Positions 8,801 through 19,268 of a DNA stretch of 64,000 nucleotides are shown one piece after another (position 1 is the first letter of the stretch; the number at the start of each line of letters is the position of its first letter). Made by a program: the position numbers and the translations under genes. Under the pieces are notes generated by a model. It was not told the origin of the DNA. It saw only the letters and a list, made by a program, of their open reading frames with translations, and did not search any database. The stretch spans positions 6,572,501 to 6,636,500 of the forward strand of contig NZ_CP109796.1 in NCBI RefSeq assembly GCF_038725785.1, read 5' to 3'. The stretch comes from Termitidicoccus mucosus (GTDB taxonomy: Bacteria > Verrucomicrobiota > Verrucomicrobiia > Opitutales > Opitutaceae).

Positions 8801-11800
8801 ATCACTCATTACGCCGCCACCGGTCTGCCCGCTGGCCTGACCTGCGATTCAAACACCGGCGTCATCAGCGGCGCGCCCGTGGAAAGCGGCACCTTCGACG
8901 TCACCCTCACCGCCACCAACGCCAACGGCGCCGGCACGCCCTTCGCGCTCACCCTGACCATCGGCGGCCCGCCGCCTGTTGCGCCCGCGGTGTCCGAAGC
9001 GACCATCCCCACCGCCAGCGGCTTCACCGCCAACTGGGCCGCCGTCCCCGGCGCGAGCGGCTACCTGCTCGATGTTTCCACCAGCCCCGATTTTTCCACC
9101 TTTGTGTCCGGCTACGAGGGACTCGATGTTGGCGATGCCACCAGCTACACCCTCGCCGACCTCGCCCCGGGCACGACTTACTACTACCGCGTCAGCGCCT
9201 GCGCAGGCGATGTCGTCGGCGACAGCTCCGCCACCATCACTGTCACCACCAGCGCGGGCGGTTCCGGCTATCTCGTCAACGACACCTTCACCGACACCGA
9301 CCGCATCGGAGGCTCCGACGGTTCCTCCACTTCGAAGACCGGCGGCCCGTTTGCCGTCACGCCCACGGGGACCAACACCCAATGGGTTGCCAACCAGGTC
9401 AGCACGCTCGTCGCCACCGGCACTGATCTGACGTGGAGCTACACCGGCGTCAGTTCTGTCATGGCGATGGGCTATTTCCCCGATGTCACCGTCGGCACGA
9501 GCGGCACCGTCACCGTCCAGCTCAAGTTCACGACCGGGGCGGCCGGCACCGGCGTGGACAACCTGCGCGCCATCCTCATCGACGACACCGTCGGCGGGCG
9601 CGTTGACAACGATGGTTTCAGTTCCTCCGAGGCGCGCCAGAACGGCGACAAGGGCTACGCCGTCTTCTCCGCCGCTTCCACGGTCGGCAATGGCACAACC
9701 GATCTCGGCCTGAAAACCTACAAGCGCACGACGACCGCCAGCGACGACCTGCTCAGCTCCTCCGGCAACTGGACGACCATCGCTCCCGCCAGCGCCGGCT
9801 CCACCGGATACCTGGAAGGCGGCACCGCCTACACGCTCACCTTCATGCTCGCCTACGACGGCGCCACGCTCTCCATGCGCACGAAACTCGAAGGCGGCAA
9901 CTTCACCGGCCTCGACTACACCGTCACCGACAGCGCCAGCCCCGTCCTCACCTTCAACGCCATCGGGCTCCGCCTCGGCAAAGGCACGCTCCAGTTCAGC
10001 CAGCTCAAGTTCGACAGCCTGAAAATCTGGGAGGGCGATGAACCCGCCGCCGCACCGGCGGCGCCCGTCTTGTCCGCAGCCACCGGTGTTGCCGCCGACG
10101 GGTTCAGCGTAAACTGGACCGCGTCCCCCGGCGCGACCGGCTACTATCTCGATGTTTCCACTGATCCCGCCTTCGGCAGCTTCGTCGCCGGCTACAACAA
10201 CCTCAACATCGGCAACGTCACCAGCTACGCCGTCACGGGCCTCATGCCGGGAGTCACCTATTATTACCGCGTCCGCGCCGCCGGCGCCGGCGGCACGAGC
10301 GCCAGTTCCGCCTCCGGCACGGTTGCAACCACTGCCGCCGCCAGCTATCTCGTGAACGACACCTTCACGGATTACGACCGTATCGGCGGTTTCGACGGCT
10401 CCGCGACCGCGCCCGACTCACCGATTGTCTCCGTGCCTACCGACACCAACACCCAATGGGTTGCCACCAGCACCAGCACCCTCGTCGCCACCGGCACCGG
10501 CATGGTCTGGAATTACGTTGGCACCGGAAATTCCATGGCGGTCGGCTATTTTCCCGACGTGACCGTCGCCGCCAGCAGCACCGTCACCGTGCAGCTCAAG
10601 TTCACTACTGGCGTTGTCGGCACCGGCACCAACAACCTCCGCATCGCCCTCCTCAACGACACGGCGAACGGACGCTTTTCCACCGACGGCGTGACCGCGA
10701 GCAGCAGTTATTACGAGGGCGATACCGGCTACGCCATCATGTCCGCCTCCAGCAACATAGGCAATTCCACCGCCAACCTCGTCTTGCGCACCTATAAGCG
10801 CATCAATACTACGGCCACCGATCTGCTCGGCACCGCCGGCAATTGGGGCACGGCCACAGGCACGACTTCACAAATAGGAAACAGCACCGGCTCCACCGGC
10901 TATCTCCAGGGCGAAAACGACTACACACTCACAGTCACTCTCGCAAAAAATACCGCCGGCACCGAAATGACCATTGGCACCAAACTCGAAGGCGGCAACT
11001 TCAGCGGACTCGAATACAGTGTCGTTGACCAAGACGCTACTGTCGCGATCACCAGCACATTCAACGCCCTTGCATTCCGTCTCGGCGGCAGCACGACCCA
11101 ATACGACCACATCAAGTTCACCAGCCTCAAAATATGGGAAGGCGAGGAACCCGCCGCTTCCGCTCCCGTGATCAACAGTCCGTTGACCGCCACCGCCACG
11201 GTCGGCGAGGCCTTCAATTACACCATCACGGCGAGCAATTCGCCGACGAGCTACGCCGCCACCGGCCTGCCCATCGGTCTGTCCCTTGACCCCGCTACCG
11301 GCGTCATCACCGGCACGCCTTTGGAAAGCGGCACTTTCAATGTCGCCCTTGCCGCGACCAATGACGTCGGCACCAGTCCCGCCGTCACGCTGGTACTGAC
11401 CGTCAATCCGGCTGTCACCGCCGTGCCCGTCATCACCAGCGCCACCACCGCCACCGCCGTCGTCGGCACCGAGTTCACCTACACGATCACCGCCGACAAC
11501 TCGCCCGCCGGTTTCGCCGCCACGGGACTCCCCGCCAGCTTCGCGCTCGATCCCGCCACCGGCGTCATCAGCGGCACGGCCGTCACCGGCGACATCGGCC
11601 CGCATCCCGTCGTCCTCACCGCGACCAACGCCATCGGCGCCAGCCTGCCCGTCACCCTCACGCTCACCGTGGAGCCTCCTCCGGCGCTCGCCACGCCCGT
11701 CGCTTCCCCCGCCACCGGCGTGACCACCACCGGCTTCATCGCCCGATGGGAAACCGTCACCGGCGCCACCGGCTACCGTCTCGACATCGCCACCGACTCC

Positions 11801-14800
11801 GCCTTCTCCAGCTTCGTGTCCGGTTACAACGACCTTGATGTCGGCGCCGCGCGTCTCCGCGCCATCACGGGCCTTGCCCCCGACACCCCTTATTACTACC
11901 GCGTCCGCGCGGCTGACGATTCCGGCCCCACGGCCTCCTCGAACGTCATCACCGTCCGCACCGCCGACACCGAGACCGTTCTCGTTGACGACCGCTTCGA
12001 CGACACCGACCGCATCGGCGGCGCCGACGGCTCCACCAGCACATCGTCCTCGCCCGTGATCGGCACTCCCACCGCGACCAACACCCAGTGGCTCGCCAGC
12101 CGGGTCAAGCAACTCGTCGCCTCCGCCACGGGCATGAAGTGGAACTTCGACACCACCAGCAGCATTGGCGCCCTCGGCTATTTCCCCGCGTTCAACGTCA
12201 ACAACGGCCAGACCGTGACCCTCAAGCTCGACTTCACCACCGGCACGTTCGGACCCGCCGCCAACAACCTCCGCATCGCCCTGCTCAACGGCGTCGCCAA
12301 CGGACGCCGCGCGACCGACGGCTTCAACCCCGGCGGCACCGGCGATCCGGCCTTCGTCGGCGACATCGGCTACGGCATCTTCACCAACTCCATGGTCGGA
12401 GGCACGGCCGCCTCGCCCGTCACCCTCGCCGTCAACAAACGCCTCGCCACCAGCAACGCCGCCCTCCTCAACACCACGGCCGACTGGGGCACTCCTCCGA
12501 ACTCGACCGAAAACATGGGTTCCAGCGGCACGCCGCCGGACGATCACCTCTTCGCGGCCAACACCGCCTACTCGCTCATCGTCACCCTCACCCGCGAATC
12601 CGCCACCAGTCTCGCCATCACCGCCCAAATCACCGGCGGAAATCTCACCAGGCTGATCTGCACCGGAGTGGACATCACGGAGCCCGTCACCACGTTCGAC
12701 ACCATCGCATTTCGCTTCGGCCAGGGCAGCAACCAGTTCTCGGACGTCACCTTCACCGGCCTGACCATCGCCACCACCGGCAGCGGTGTCGCCACGGAGC
12801 CGCCCTCCATCACCAGCGCGCTCACCGCGAGCGGACTGCTCGGCTCGCCCTTCACCTACACCATCGCCGCCAGCAACATGCCCACCGGCTTCACCGCCTC
12901 GGGCCTGCCCGCCGGCCTTGCCCTCAACCCGGCCACGGGCGTCATCTCCGGCACGCCCGCGGTCACGGGCTCCTTCGCCGTCACCATTGGCGCGTCCAAC
13001 GCCATCGGCTCCGACAGCCGGCAGCTCGACCTCCGCGTCACCGCCGGCCAGAGCGACATCGGCACGGTCGTTTCCCCGGGCGGACTCGGCGGCCCGACTT
13101 CCACCGTGTTCGACGCCGACGGCAACGGCTTCATTGCCGACGTCGCCTCCGGCACGATCAAGAAAGTCGCCCCCGGCGGCGCCGTGAGCACCTTCGCCAC
13201 CATCCCGCAACTCGCCGTCCTCGCCATCGACGCCGCCGGCAACCTCTACACCGCCGGGGACGACGGCAATGTCCGCAAGGTCCTCGCCGACGGCACCGTT
13301 GTCAGTCCCGCGCTCGCCACCGGCGTCACCACGCCCGGCGGCATCGCGGCCGGCCCCGACGGCGTCGTGTATGTGAGCAAGACCGCCGCCAACACCATCG
13401 TGAAAATCACCTCCGCCGGCGTCGTCAGCACGCTCGCCGGCTCGGGGGCCGCGGGCTCGGCCGACTCCGCCACCGGCACCGCCGCCACCTTCAACGGACC
13501 CACCGGCCTCGCCCTCAACTCCGCCACCGGCCTGCTCTACGTGGCCGATACCGTCAACTGCACCCTCCGCGAAATCAACCTCGCCACCGGCGCCGTCGCC
13601 ACCGTCGCCGGCCAGCCGGGCGTGCCCGGCGACACCGGCAGCGCGGGCGACAACGGCAAAGCCGCCGACGGCACCCTCGACACCCCGGAAGCCATTGCAA
13701 TCGACGATGCCGGCCTCCTCTACATCGCCGACACGGGCAACAACCTCATCCGCGGCTTCGACCCCGTCTCCGGCGCGCTCGTCACCCTCGCCGGCGACAC
13801 CGGCGCGACGACCCTCAGCGCCCCCGCCGGTCTCGCCTTCGATCCCGTCAGCGGTCTCCTCCATGTCGCCGACACCGGCAACAACGCCCTGCGCGTCGTC
13901 ACCATCAAGCCGGTCATTGCCGCCAAGATCACCGACCGCGTCGTCGCTCTCGGCTCGAGCGTCACGCTCGACGGCACCGCCTGGGCTTCGCCCGCCGCCG
14001 CATATGTCTGGTCCGTGCACGGCCAGCCCCTGCCCGCGACCGGCGCCACGCTCTCGATCGACGTCAACAGCGTCACCGACTCGGGCGTCTATACGATTGT
14101 CGCCACCAACACCGCCGGCTCCGGCACCGCCAGCATGCGCCTCACCGTCAGCGACGACAACTGGAGCGGCGGCTCCGGTTCCGGCGGCGGTGGCGGCGGC
14201 GCGCCCGGCCTCTGGCTCCTCGCCGGCATCGCCCTGCTCGTCCTCGTCCGAAAACTGGCCCTGCATCGCGCCACTCTCCTCGCGCTGCTCCTTTCGCTGC
14301 TGGCCATTCACGCCACGCCCTTTTCCGCATCCCTCATGGCGCAGCAAACCGCCGCGGACGAAGACGACACGCCCGACGAAGTCGTCGCCATGTCGGCCTT
14401 CGAAGTGCGCAGCGAAAGCGTCAAGGGCTACACCGCCTCCGAGTCCGTCACCGGCACGCGCGTCGCCAGCCTCCTGCGCGAACTGCCCTTCAACGTCAAC
14501 GTGGTCACCAGCGAGTTCATCAGCGACTTCAACGCGCTCGAACTCGCCGACCAGCTCTCGAACGTCAGCTCGTTTTCGCCGTCCGAGAACACCGGCCAGT
14601 ATCAACTCCGTGGCTTCCAGGCCTCGACGCAACTCGTCGACGGCTTCCGCCGCGTCGGCCTGACCGGCGTCACCGTCACCGACCGCGTCGAAGTCATCAA
14701 GGGCCCCGCCGCCTCCATCTACGGCGCCATCCAGCCCGGCGGCGCGGTCAACACCCTGCGGAAAAAGCCCACGTCCACGCCCAAATACGGGGTCACCGCC

Positions 14801-16819
14801 GGTTTCGGCACGAAAGACCAGGCCCGCGGCTCCTTCTACGCCTCCGGTCCCGCCGGCACCAGTGACAAGCTCTTCTATCGCATCGACACCGAGTATCGCA
14901 CGGCCGACCGCCAGCAGGAGTTTGCCAAAACCCGCAACGAATACATCGCCGCGCAGCTCGTGTACAAACCCACCTCGCGCACCACCATCGGCCTCTTCAT
15001 CGACTACGCCGACCGCCACGACTTCAACACCTACCAGATGGCCACCGCCGCCGTGAACCTCGACACCTCCAACCCGCCGTCCTGGTTCACCTATTCGCTC
15101 GACGGCTACCAACGCTACTTCGCCAAGAGCTACACGCAGTATTTCGGCATGGATTACGACTACTACGATTTCAATCTCCTCGGGCCCAACGCCAACAAAT
15201 ACAACCGCCTCACCGCCGGCAGCCTCACCCTCGACCACAAGTTCAACGCCGCCTGGAGCCTTCGCGCCTCCTTCAACATGTCGTATAATCCCACGCACGG
15301 CGAAAAGGCCGCCGCCACGTATTACCCCTTTGGCGAAGCCGCCGTTTCCAGCGCCACCACCGAGCCCCCGCCCGCGTCGGTCAAGCTCACCCCGCAGCAC
15401 GACGAGGGCGTGACCAAGGCCACCGGCCTCCAGATCGACAACCTCTTCCGTTTCTCCACCGGCCCCGTCAGGCACCAGTTTCTCGTCACCACCGACTACT
15501 ACCGCAACTCCGACTACGCCCTCTCCATCAAGTGGCCGGTTTCCCTCTACTACGATCCCCTCGACCCCTATGGCGCCCACGGCATCTACCGCAGCTACGA
15601 CTACCCGACCTGGGAGGAAGACCCCTCCAACTACACCGTCCCCAGCACCCACGCGAAAACCATCAGCCGCGACTACGGCATCTTTCTCAGCGAACGCGCC
15701 ACGATGTTCAACGGGCGCCTGATCGCCATGATCGGCGGCCGTTACGACTACGTTGACAGCACCGCCGAGCACAAGCCCACCGAGGACGAGCCCACGGCCA
15801 AAAAAACCGACTACAACGTCGATGCCTGGACCTACCAGGCCGGCCTCACCGCCATCGTCTCGCGCAACATCTCGCTCTACGCCAACGCCAGCTCCGCCTT
15901 TGACCCGCAGCCGCAGCTCGACGAAAACGACGAGCCCCTGCCCAACATCGAAAGCGACGGCTACGAATTCGGCGTCAAGCTCACGCTCCTCCAGGAACGC
16001 CTCAACATCACCCTCAATCGTTTCCACATCCGGCAGAAAAACCTCGTCACTTCCATCACCGACGCCATCACGCAGCAAAAGGAAGTCATCCTCACCGGCG
16101 AGCAGATTGCCAAGGGTTACGAGGTGGACTTCAACTGGCAGGTCACCCGCTCGCTGAACGTCGTCGGCGGCTACGGCTACGTGGACGCCAAGATCACCGA
16201 CGCCGGCAAGCTCAACTGGATGAACGACACCACGCCCCGCCGCGTGCCCAAGCACAACCTCGGCACCGCCGTCCGCTATGAGTTTGTCAACGGCAGGCTC
16301 AAGGGGCTCTTCGCGCTCGCCGGCGTCACCTACTACAGCAAATCGCTCGTCAACCTCGGCTCGGGCAAGGCGCTCGTCCCCTACACCGGCGCGCCCACGG
16401 TGAGCGGTATGCAGCAGAACCAAATCTACAACGCCCGCTTCCCCAACGGCGGCCTGCCTTATCCCTACCTCCCGGAGAATGCCGTCGTCACCTACTATGA
16501 CAGCGCGACGAAGTATCTCTACTGGACCGACGTCGCCGGGGCCGCGACGACCGTGGACCTCATGAAATACTCCTACGCCGACCCCTACATGAGCGGCATG
16601 AGCTACGTGCTCGACGGACGCGAGCAGAACTACAACCGCTCCTCGATTGTCTGGAAGGCGGGCGTCGGCTACAAATTCAAGACCCGTTCCTTCGGCCACC
16701 GCTTGAGCCACAAAATCCAGGTCAACATGGACAATGTCTTTGACGAAAAGAGCACCCTCGCGGGCGGCATTCCGCTCACCGAGCGCACGGTCATGGTGAC
16801 GTATTCGTTGTCATTCTGA
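5819..16819 (+). CDS. Pectate lyase (PL1) / Ig-FN3-NHL modules / TonB-dependent receptor fusion, 3666 aa
   Basis: One uninterrupted frame. Approximate residues: signal peptide 1-37; PL1 pectate lyase 40-505 (HVWIDHCTF, DGITD, NVTYSW, then NLWDRAIPRLRGG and VHIYNSIL, matching the family's order); Ig-like domain 520-603; four FN3 domains (about 605, 1050, 1413, 1957), each followed by a 220-270-aa module opening LVNDxFxDxDR; four putative-Ig (He_PIG-like) domains; NHL repeats 2415-2700; Ig-like 2700-2780; Gly-rich linker plus APGLWLLAGIALLVLVRK, which resembles a C-terminal sorting anchor. Immediately after it comes a second signal peptide (ATLLALLLSLLAIHA ... SLMA|QQ, 2812-2841), a DEVVAMSAFEV box, a plug domain and a beta-barrel ending in Phe, i.e. 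a complete TonB-dependent receptor. No stop and no in-frame ATG/GTG/TTG separates the halves before the second signal peptide. It may be a natural polyprotein or the product of a lost stop codon. Confidence 0.85.
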   Translation: MKKMKKRLCPLPILVPLCLVLAIVVSVVFGFAPLQAGIVTAPSSAFNLTGFASGATGGGVIDEADPAYRKVTTALEFITAIRDANSTPKGVTTPKVIEIMNDLNLGWNEIGAEAQGLASNPARAHNAPKLHPVLIASGVTLLDIKPKAGGLTLFSANGSTIRHCTFNVKSTTNIIIRNLRFDEMWEWDEATKGDYDSNDWDFITLGNGGDTSHVWIDHCTFTKAYDGITDMKAKAANVTYSWCRIEGGDDAPGGFIRQQIDALEAGKSGTTVYKFLRDTAGFTPEEIAFIMRGQKKGILMGANSLKAENALLTGTFHHILMTNLWDRAIPRLRGGNVHIYNSILDDTEALVAKRLRDTRAAALTSAQQNTLANTYHFNPPLNGCISTEDGAILLEKSVYTDCLWPLRNNQTDVNNPAYTGKILGLDVIYNFTNTDTTVTTVRGNSTDEGNPLGPKQAAIKPFSWNLAGGVLPYTISYMDDPSTLETILQAGAGAGVIEWSDGDKYNWLKTTYPAAPVADVAPVITVQPRSQAAIAGATVTLSVVATGSPVLSYQWYKDSAVVSTGGTGSTLTLANIGAANEGSYHVVVSNGIAPDATSDTAVIALAAPPLPPVAAAATAITGSTFTANWAASDNATGYSIDVSPDPLFGSFWPGCETLDVGNVTSKTITGLNPATTYYYRVRATVGSYATADSNVITAATSNVTLNALVNDAMGDNDRNSAVASPTATNTQWVTNSSGAFTPSATGLKWTLNGTSNAMCLGYFPLVSVGIGEANSVTLTLNFTTGDNGATVGNLRTALINDTAGGRVTADGFSSTNSAYDGDVGYGVFSASSNVGAGNTIDLVLRTYKRNATGSTNLLGTLGDWGDAAGTTTSQMGNSSDATGYLAANTAYTLAITLSYDGTTLSIRTQLTGGNMSGMDYTVTDNTTPILGFNALAIRPDKAAGQFSFLNITGLQITQGAGTPIPAVPSIYSASTATGRQGNAFTYATAATNGPITHYAATGLPAGLTCDSNTGVISGAPVESGTFDVTLTATNANGAGTPFALTLTIGGPPPVAPAVSEATIPTASGFTANWAAVPGASGYLLDVSTSPDFSTFVSGYEGLDVGDATSYTLADLAPGTTYYYRVSACAGDVVGDSSATITVTTSAGGSGYLVNDTFTDTDRIGGSDGSSTSKTGGPFAVTPTGTNTQWVANQVSTLVATGTDLTWSYTGVSSVMAMGYFPDVTVGTSGTVTVQLKFTTGAAGTGVDNLRAILIDDTVGGRVDNDGFSSSEARQNGDKGYAVFSAASTVGNGTTDLGLKTYKRTTTASDDLLSSSGNWTTIAPASAGSTGYLEGGTAYTLTFMLAYDGATLSMRTKLEGGNFTGLDYTVTDSASPVLTFNAIGLRLGKGTLQFSQLKFDSLKIWEGDEPAAAPAAPVLSAATGVAADGFSVNWTASPGATGYYLDVSTDPAFGSFVAGYNNLNIGNVTSYAVTGLMPGVTYYYRVRAAGAGGTSASSASGTVATTAAASYLVNDTFTDYDRIGGFDGSATAPDSPIVSVPTDTNTQWVATSTSTLVATGTGMVWNYVGTGNSMAVGYFPDVTVAASSTVTVQLKFTTGVVGTGTNNLRIALLNDTANGRFSTDGVTASSSYYEGDTGYAIMSASSNIGNSTANLVLRTYKRINTTATDLLGTAGNWGTATGTTSQIGNSTGSTGYLQGENDYTLTVTLAKNTAGTEMTIGTKLEGGNFSGLEYSVVDQDATVAITSTFNALAFRLGGSTTQYDHIKFTSLKIWEGEEPAASAPVINSPLTATATVGEAFNYTITASNSPTSYAATGLPIGLSLDPATGVITGTPLESGTFNVALAATNDVGTSPAVTLVLTVNPAVTAVPVITSATTATAVVGTEFTYTITADNSPAGFAATGLPASFALDPATGVISGTAVTGDIGPHPVVLTATNAIGASLPVTLTLTVEPPPALATPVASPATGVTTTGFIARWETVTGATGYRLDIATDSAFSSFVSGYNDLDVGAARLRAITGLAPDTPYYYRVRAADDSGPTASSNVITVRTADTETVLVDDRFDDTDRIGGADGSTSTSSSPVIGTPTATNTQWLASRVKQLVASATGMKWNFDTTSSIGALGYFPAFNVNNGQTVTLKLDFTTGTFGPAANNLRIALLNGVANGRRATDGFNPGGTGDPAFVGDIGYGIFTNSMVGGTAASPVTLAVNKRLATSNAALLNTTADWGTPPNSTENMGSSGTPPDDHLFAANTAYSLIVTLTRESATSLAITAQITGGNLTRLICTGVDITEPVTTFDTIAFRFGQGSNQFSDVTFTGLTIATTGSGVATEPPSITSALTASGLLGSPFTYTIAASNMPTGFTASGLPAGLALNPATGVISGTPAVTGSFAVTIGASNAIGSDSRQLDLRVTAGQSDIGTVVSPGGLGGPTSTVFDADGNGFIADVASGTIKKVAPGGAVSTFATIPQLAVLAIDAAGNLYTAGDDGNVRKVLADGTVVSPALATGVTTPGGIAAGPDGVVYVSKTAANTIVKITSAGVVSTLAGSGAAGSADSATGTAATFNGPTGLALNSATGLLYVADTVNCTLREINLATGAVATVAGQPGVPGDTGSAGDNGKAADGTLDTPEAIAIDDAGLLYIADTGNNLIRGFDPVSGALVTLAGDTGATTLSAPAGLAFDPVSGLLHVADTGNNALRVVTIKPVIAAKITDRVVALGSSVTLDGTAWASPAAAYVWSVHGQPLPATGATLSIDVNSVTDSGVYTIVATNTAGSGTASMRLTVSDDNWSGGSGSGGGGGGAPGLWLLAGIALLVLVRKLALHRATLLALLLSLLAIHATPFSASLMAQQTAADEDDTPDEVVAMSAFEVRSESVKGYTASESVTGTRVASLLRELPFNVNVVTSEFISDFNALELADQLSNVSSFSPSENTGQYQLRGFQASTQLVDGFRRVGLTGVTVTDRVEVIKGPAASIYGAIQPGGAVNTLRKKPTSTPKYGVTAGFGTKDQARGSFYASGPAGTSDKLFYRIDTEYRTADRQQEFAKTRNEYIAAQLVYKPTSRTTIGLFIDYADRHDFNTYQMATAAVNLDTSNPPSWFTYSLDGYQRYFAKSYTQYFGMDYDYYDFNLLGPNANKYNRLTAGSLTLDHKFNAAWSLRASFNMSYNPTHGEKAAATYYPFGEAAVSSATTEPPPASVKLTPQHDEGVTKATGLQIDNLFRFSTGPVRHQFLVTTDYYRNSDYALSIKWPVSLYYDPLDPYGAHGIYRSYDYPTWEEDPSNYTVPSTHAKTISRDYGIFLSERATMFNGRLIAMIGGRYDYVDSTAEHKPTEDEPTAKKTDYNVDAWTYQAGLTAIVSRNISLYANASSAFDPQPQLDENDEPLPNIESDGYEFGVKLTLLQERLNITLNRFHIRQKNLVTSITDAITQQKEVILTGEQIAKGYEVDFNWQVTRSLNVVGGYGYVDAKITDAGKLNWMNDTTPRRVPKHNLGTAVRYEFVNGRLKGLFALAGVTYYSKSLVNLGSGKALVPYTGAPTVSGMQQNQIYNARFPNGGLPYPYLPENAVVTYYDSATKYLYWTDVAGAATTVDLMKYSYADPYMSGMSYVLDGREQNYNRSSIVWKAGVGYKFKTRSFGHRLSHKIQVNMDNVFDEKSTLAGGIPLTERTVMVTYSLSF

Positions 16820-16924
16820 AAAAGCGCCCAAGCCATTTCGGGACAGCGTGGAAAGCCGCGTCACATCCGTTTGGCGAAAAACGGACGAAGCCGCGGGCCG
16901 CACACCGTAGCGCAGCAACGGTGA

Positions 16925-18091
<1,167 letters not shown>

Positions 18092-18235
18092 ATCCCTGCC
18101 TGCCGTCGGAAAGAAATTCGCGCGAAGCGCGGCACTTGTTCCTTGGAAAAAAGCCAGCGGCGCTTCGCGCCTTTCGGTTTCGACGGCAGGCAGAGACGCC
18201 TGCGCTACGGGTGGCTGCCGCTCTCTCTGACGGGA

Positions 18236-18372
18236 GCAACTCAAAGTGATGACACCGCCGGAATCTTTCCTCTTTATTCTTTATCTTTCCTCTTTCTCCC
18301 TGCCCATGCCTGACGAAAGATAAAGATAAAGAGGAAAGAAGAAAGAGGGAGTGACACAACTTTGAGTTACAC
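18236..18372. repeat. MITE-like hairpin element, copy C
   Basis: About 137 bp with terminal inverted repeats: GCAACTCAAAGTGATG at the left and the complement of GTAACTCAAAGTTGTG at the right. The interior is two pyrimidine/purine arms (CTTTCCTCTTTATTCTTTAT and AGATAAAGAGGAAAGAAGAA types) around TGCCTGACG. It is almost identical to copy D at 24545-24682. It carries no coding capacity. It lies in the otherwise gene-free stretch 18209-18463, in which I see no other feature. Confidence 0.85.
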
Positions 18373-18463
18373 CCCTCTCTGACCATAGTCGCAATCGCCA
18401 TCGCGCACCCGCCCCGCAATTATTCTTCCGTATTCCGGAAATCCGGGAAATAACCATGGCCGG

Positions 18464-19264
18464 ATGCCTGAGCACGTGACACCAGTTTCCCGGGAAAATG
18501 TTTCGGTCGAGCAGTTTGCCGACATGGCGCTCGACGTCGGCGTCTTCCTGCTCGCGTCGGGCGCGCATTGCGGACGGGTCTTCAGCAACCTGAAACGGCT
18601 GGCCGACCGCTGGGGTTTCCCCATTCACATCAATCCGGCCTTCACCGGGCTCACCATCACCGTGCGCGACCGCGAGCAGCCGGAACGAACCGTCACGCGC
18701 TATCACGACGCGCCCCCGCACAATGTCCACCTGGCCATTCTCACCCTGTTCAGCCGGCTGTCGTGGCGGGTGCTGGAAGAGCGGCTGCCCTTCAGCGACG
18801 TCAAACGGCAAATCGAGGCCATCAAGGCGAAGGCCGGCTATAATTACTGGCTCGTCGCCCTCGCCGTCGGCATTGCCTGCGGCAGCTTGTGCATGCTGTC
18901 GGGCGGGGATTGCCGGAACGCGCTTTGCGCCTTCACCGCCGCCTTTGCCGGGGCCGTGCTGCGGGTGGCGGTGCTCCGCCTGCGGTTCAATCCCATGATT
19001 TCTTTTGTGGCCGCGTCGTTTGTCACGACCGTCATCGCGGGGGCCGACACCATCTGGCATTTCGGCGCCTCGCCGGAGGCCACGCTGGCGACCGCCGTGC
19101 TTTATCTGGTCCCGGGCGTGCCGTTGATCAACAGTGTCATCGATCTCATCGAAGGCTATCTGGCCTCGGCGCTGTCGCGCGGGCTCTACGCCGCGTTCAT
19201 CCTGCTCTGCATCGCCGCCGGCATGACCTTCGGCATCACCCTGCTCGGCATCGGGAATTTCTAG
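18464..19264 (+). CDS. ThrE-family threonine/serine exporter, large subunit (YjjP-like)
   Basis: A 266-aa inner-membrane protein. The N-terminal ~125 residues form the soluble ThrE/DUF1212 domain (ALDVGVFLLASGAHCGRVFS, then FPIHINPAFTGLTITV). The rest is about five hydrophobic helices, including ISFVAASFVTTVIAGA and a conserved-looking LYLVPGVPLINSVIDLIEG. In split ThrE systems this protein pairs with a short YjjB-type protein to export small amino or organic acids; the exact substrate is unknown here. The partner starts 4 bp after its stop, so they are surely one operon. The start MPEHVTPVSREN is the first in-frame ATG after the repeat element. Confidence 0.85.
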   Translation: MPEHVTPVSRENVSVEQFADMALDVGVFLLASGAHCGRVFSNLKRLADRWGFPIHINPAFTGLTITVRDREQPERTVTRYHDAPPHNVHLAILTLFSRLSWRVLEERLPFSDVKRQIEAIKAKAGYNYWLVALAVGIACGSLCMLSGGDCRNALCAFTAAFAGAVLRVAVLRLRFNPMISFVAASFVTTVIAGADTIWHFGASPEATLATAVLYLVPGVPLINSVIDLIEGYLASALSRGLYAAFILLCIAAGMTFGITLLGIGNF

Positions 19265-19268
19265 CGCC

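Noticed and set aside
10868-16711. A 1947-codon open frame on the minus strand antisense to the lyase-receptor gene
   Set aside because: Same explanation: no domain, extreme Gly/Ala/Asp/Glu/Val bias, and it mirrors a well-supported gene.
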